Positions 42,921 through 43,127 of a stretch of 43,127 nt of DNA are shown here, piece by piece. The notes beneath the pieces were generated by a model. It did no database searches. It saw nothing but the letters and a program-made list of their open reading frames with translations, and was not told the DNA's origin. Where the stretch lies: contig JANQNP010000124.1 of assembly GCA_028279505.1 (NCBI GenBank), forward strand, positions 1-43,127, given 5' to 3'. Numbering within the stretch: position 1 is the stretch's first letter; each line of letters starts with the position of its first letter. The stretch comes from Dehalococcoidia bacterium (GTDB lineage Bacteria > Chloroflexota > Dehalococcoidia > UBA2979). Position numbers and translations under genes: made by a program.

Positions 42921-43127
42921 ATGCTCGAAGTGGGAAGCAAGATGCCGGCCTTCACGATGCGCGACCCGCAGCGTGAAGAGGTCACCAACGAGTCCTTCGC
43001 CGGATCGATCGCCGTCCTGGCCTTCTATCCGATGGCCTTCACCGGCGGCTGAACCACCGAGATGCGGGGCTTCCAGCAGAACATCGAAGAGCTGGAATCC
43101 CTCGGAGCCCGCGTTGCGGGCGTCAGC
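42921..43127 (+). CDS. Selenocysteine-containing peroxiredoxin (5' part, cut by window end)
   Basis: From ATG 42921 (GAGG 9 bases upstream) the sequence reads as an AhpC/TSA-type peroxiredoxin: MLEVGSKMPAFTMRD, SIAVLAFYPMAFTGG, then TGA at 43050-43052, then TTEMRGFQQNIEELESLG and ARVAGVS to the end in the same frame. The family's active site is PxxxTxxC, with the peroxidatic Cys at the last position; here P-MAF-T-GG is followed by TGA exactly at that position (residue 44). The continuing codons are normal peroxiredoxin and high-GC. The most direct reading is that TGA encodes selenocysteine, giving a selenol peroxidatic residue. Selenocysteine machinery is not visible in the window. A nonsense mutation at this exact codon is the less likely alternative. 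Confidence 0.85.
43063..43078 (+). promoter_or_regulatory. Candidate bacterial SECIS stem-loop after the TGA
   Basis: TGCGG (43063-43067) can pair with CC-A-GCA (43073-43078), with a bulged A, leaving a 5-base loop GGCTT. The first loop base is 16 bases after the TGA. Bacterial SECIS elements lie directly downstream of the UGA within the coding region and have a G early in the apical loop, which this fits. It was drawn by eye. Confidence 0.5.

Noticed and set aside
42921..43052. A 43-residue protein ending at TGA 43052
   Set aside because: It stops exactly at the peroxiredoxin active-site position and the same frame continues as peroxiredoxin, so it is not a real terminus.

Overview
The window is high-GC (roughly 70% by eye), densely coded bacterial chromosome with short intergenic gaps and several overlapping stop/start codons. 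I see no insertion sequence, phage gene, CRISPR array, rRNA or tRNA. The L34 sequence, the small SWIM-type zinc-finger protein, a DUF2851 protein, the holB-ricT pair, and the order rpmH-rnpA-yidD-(PQQ lipoprotein)-yidC-jag-...-parA-parB together suggest a member of Chloroflexota. That placement is inference; the class cannot be decided from this window.

Layout. 1-3.3 kb (minus strand): 3' part of scpB, an AmaP/Asp23-like membrane protein, a methyltransferase-like protein and a TrxB-like flavoprotein. The flavoprotein gene is divergent from a tetR gene, with paired operators between them. 4.0-8.6 kb: thpR and a tiny SWIM protein on the plus strand, folC-fabF on the minus strand, then a DUF1122-like gene. 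8.8-14.4 kb: class I fructose-1,6-bisphosphatase followed by a degenerate fructose-bisphosphate aldolase/phosphatase homologue, an alpha/beta hydrolase, and (minus strand) an 857-residue coiled-coil/membrane/PEBP-like protein. 14.6-17.7 kb: rdgB-moaA-moaC converging on an EamA transporter. 18.4-21.5 kb: a PP2C-like/transmembrane/beta-propeller protein and tsaD with a CTG start. 21.7-25.5 kb: a DUF2851 protein and an XRE regulator (minus) divergent from groES-groEL, which carries a CIRCE operator. 25.6-28.7 kb (minus): M16 peptidase, MBL hydrolase, MutY-like glycosylase. 28.9-32.5 kb (plus): DUF3224, holB, ricT, rhodanese. 32.5-40.3 kb (minus): one long run from rpmH to dinB covering RNase P, membrane insertion, chromosome partitioning and metabolic genes, with a perfect parS inside it. 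40.4-42.5 kb: a lytic transglycosylase. 42.6 kb to the end: a small membrane protein and the start of a peroxiredoxin.

Most striking observation. The last gene is a peroxiredoxin whose peroxidatic cysteine codon is replaced by an in-frame TGA at 43050-43052. The reading frame continues as normal peroxiredoxin after it, and a small stem-loop with a GG-starting apical loop lies just downstream. This is the signature of a selenocysteine-containing peroxiredoxin, which ordinary gene calling would cut at 43 residues.

Other themes are enzyme homologues that have lost expected catalytic residues (the FBP aldolase/phosphatase homologue, the PP2C-like domain, and the MutY-like protein lacking its glutamate), a parS site that encodes the first residues of a lipoprotein, and a CCGAGG word that keeps plus-strand orientation whichever strand the gene is on, at the cost of rare codons.
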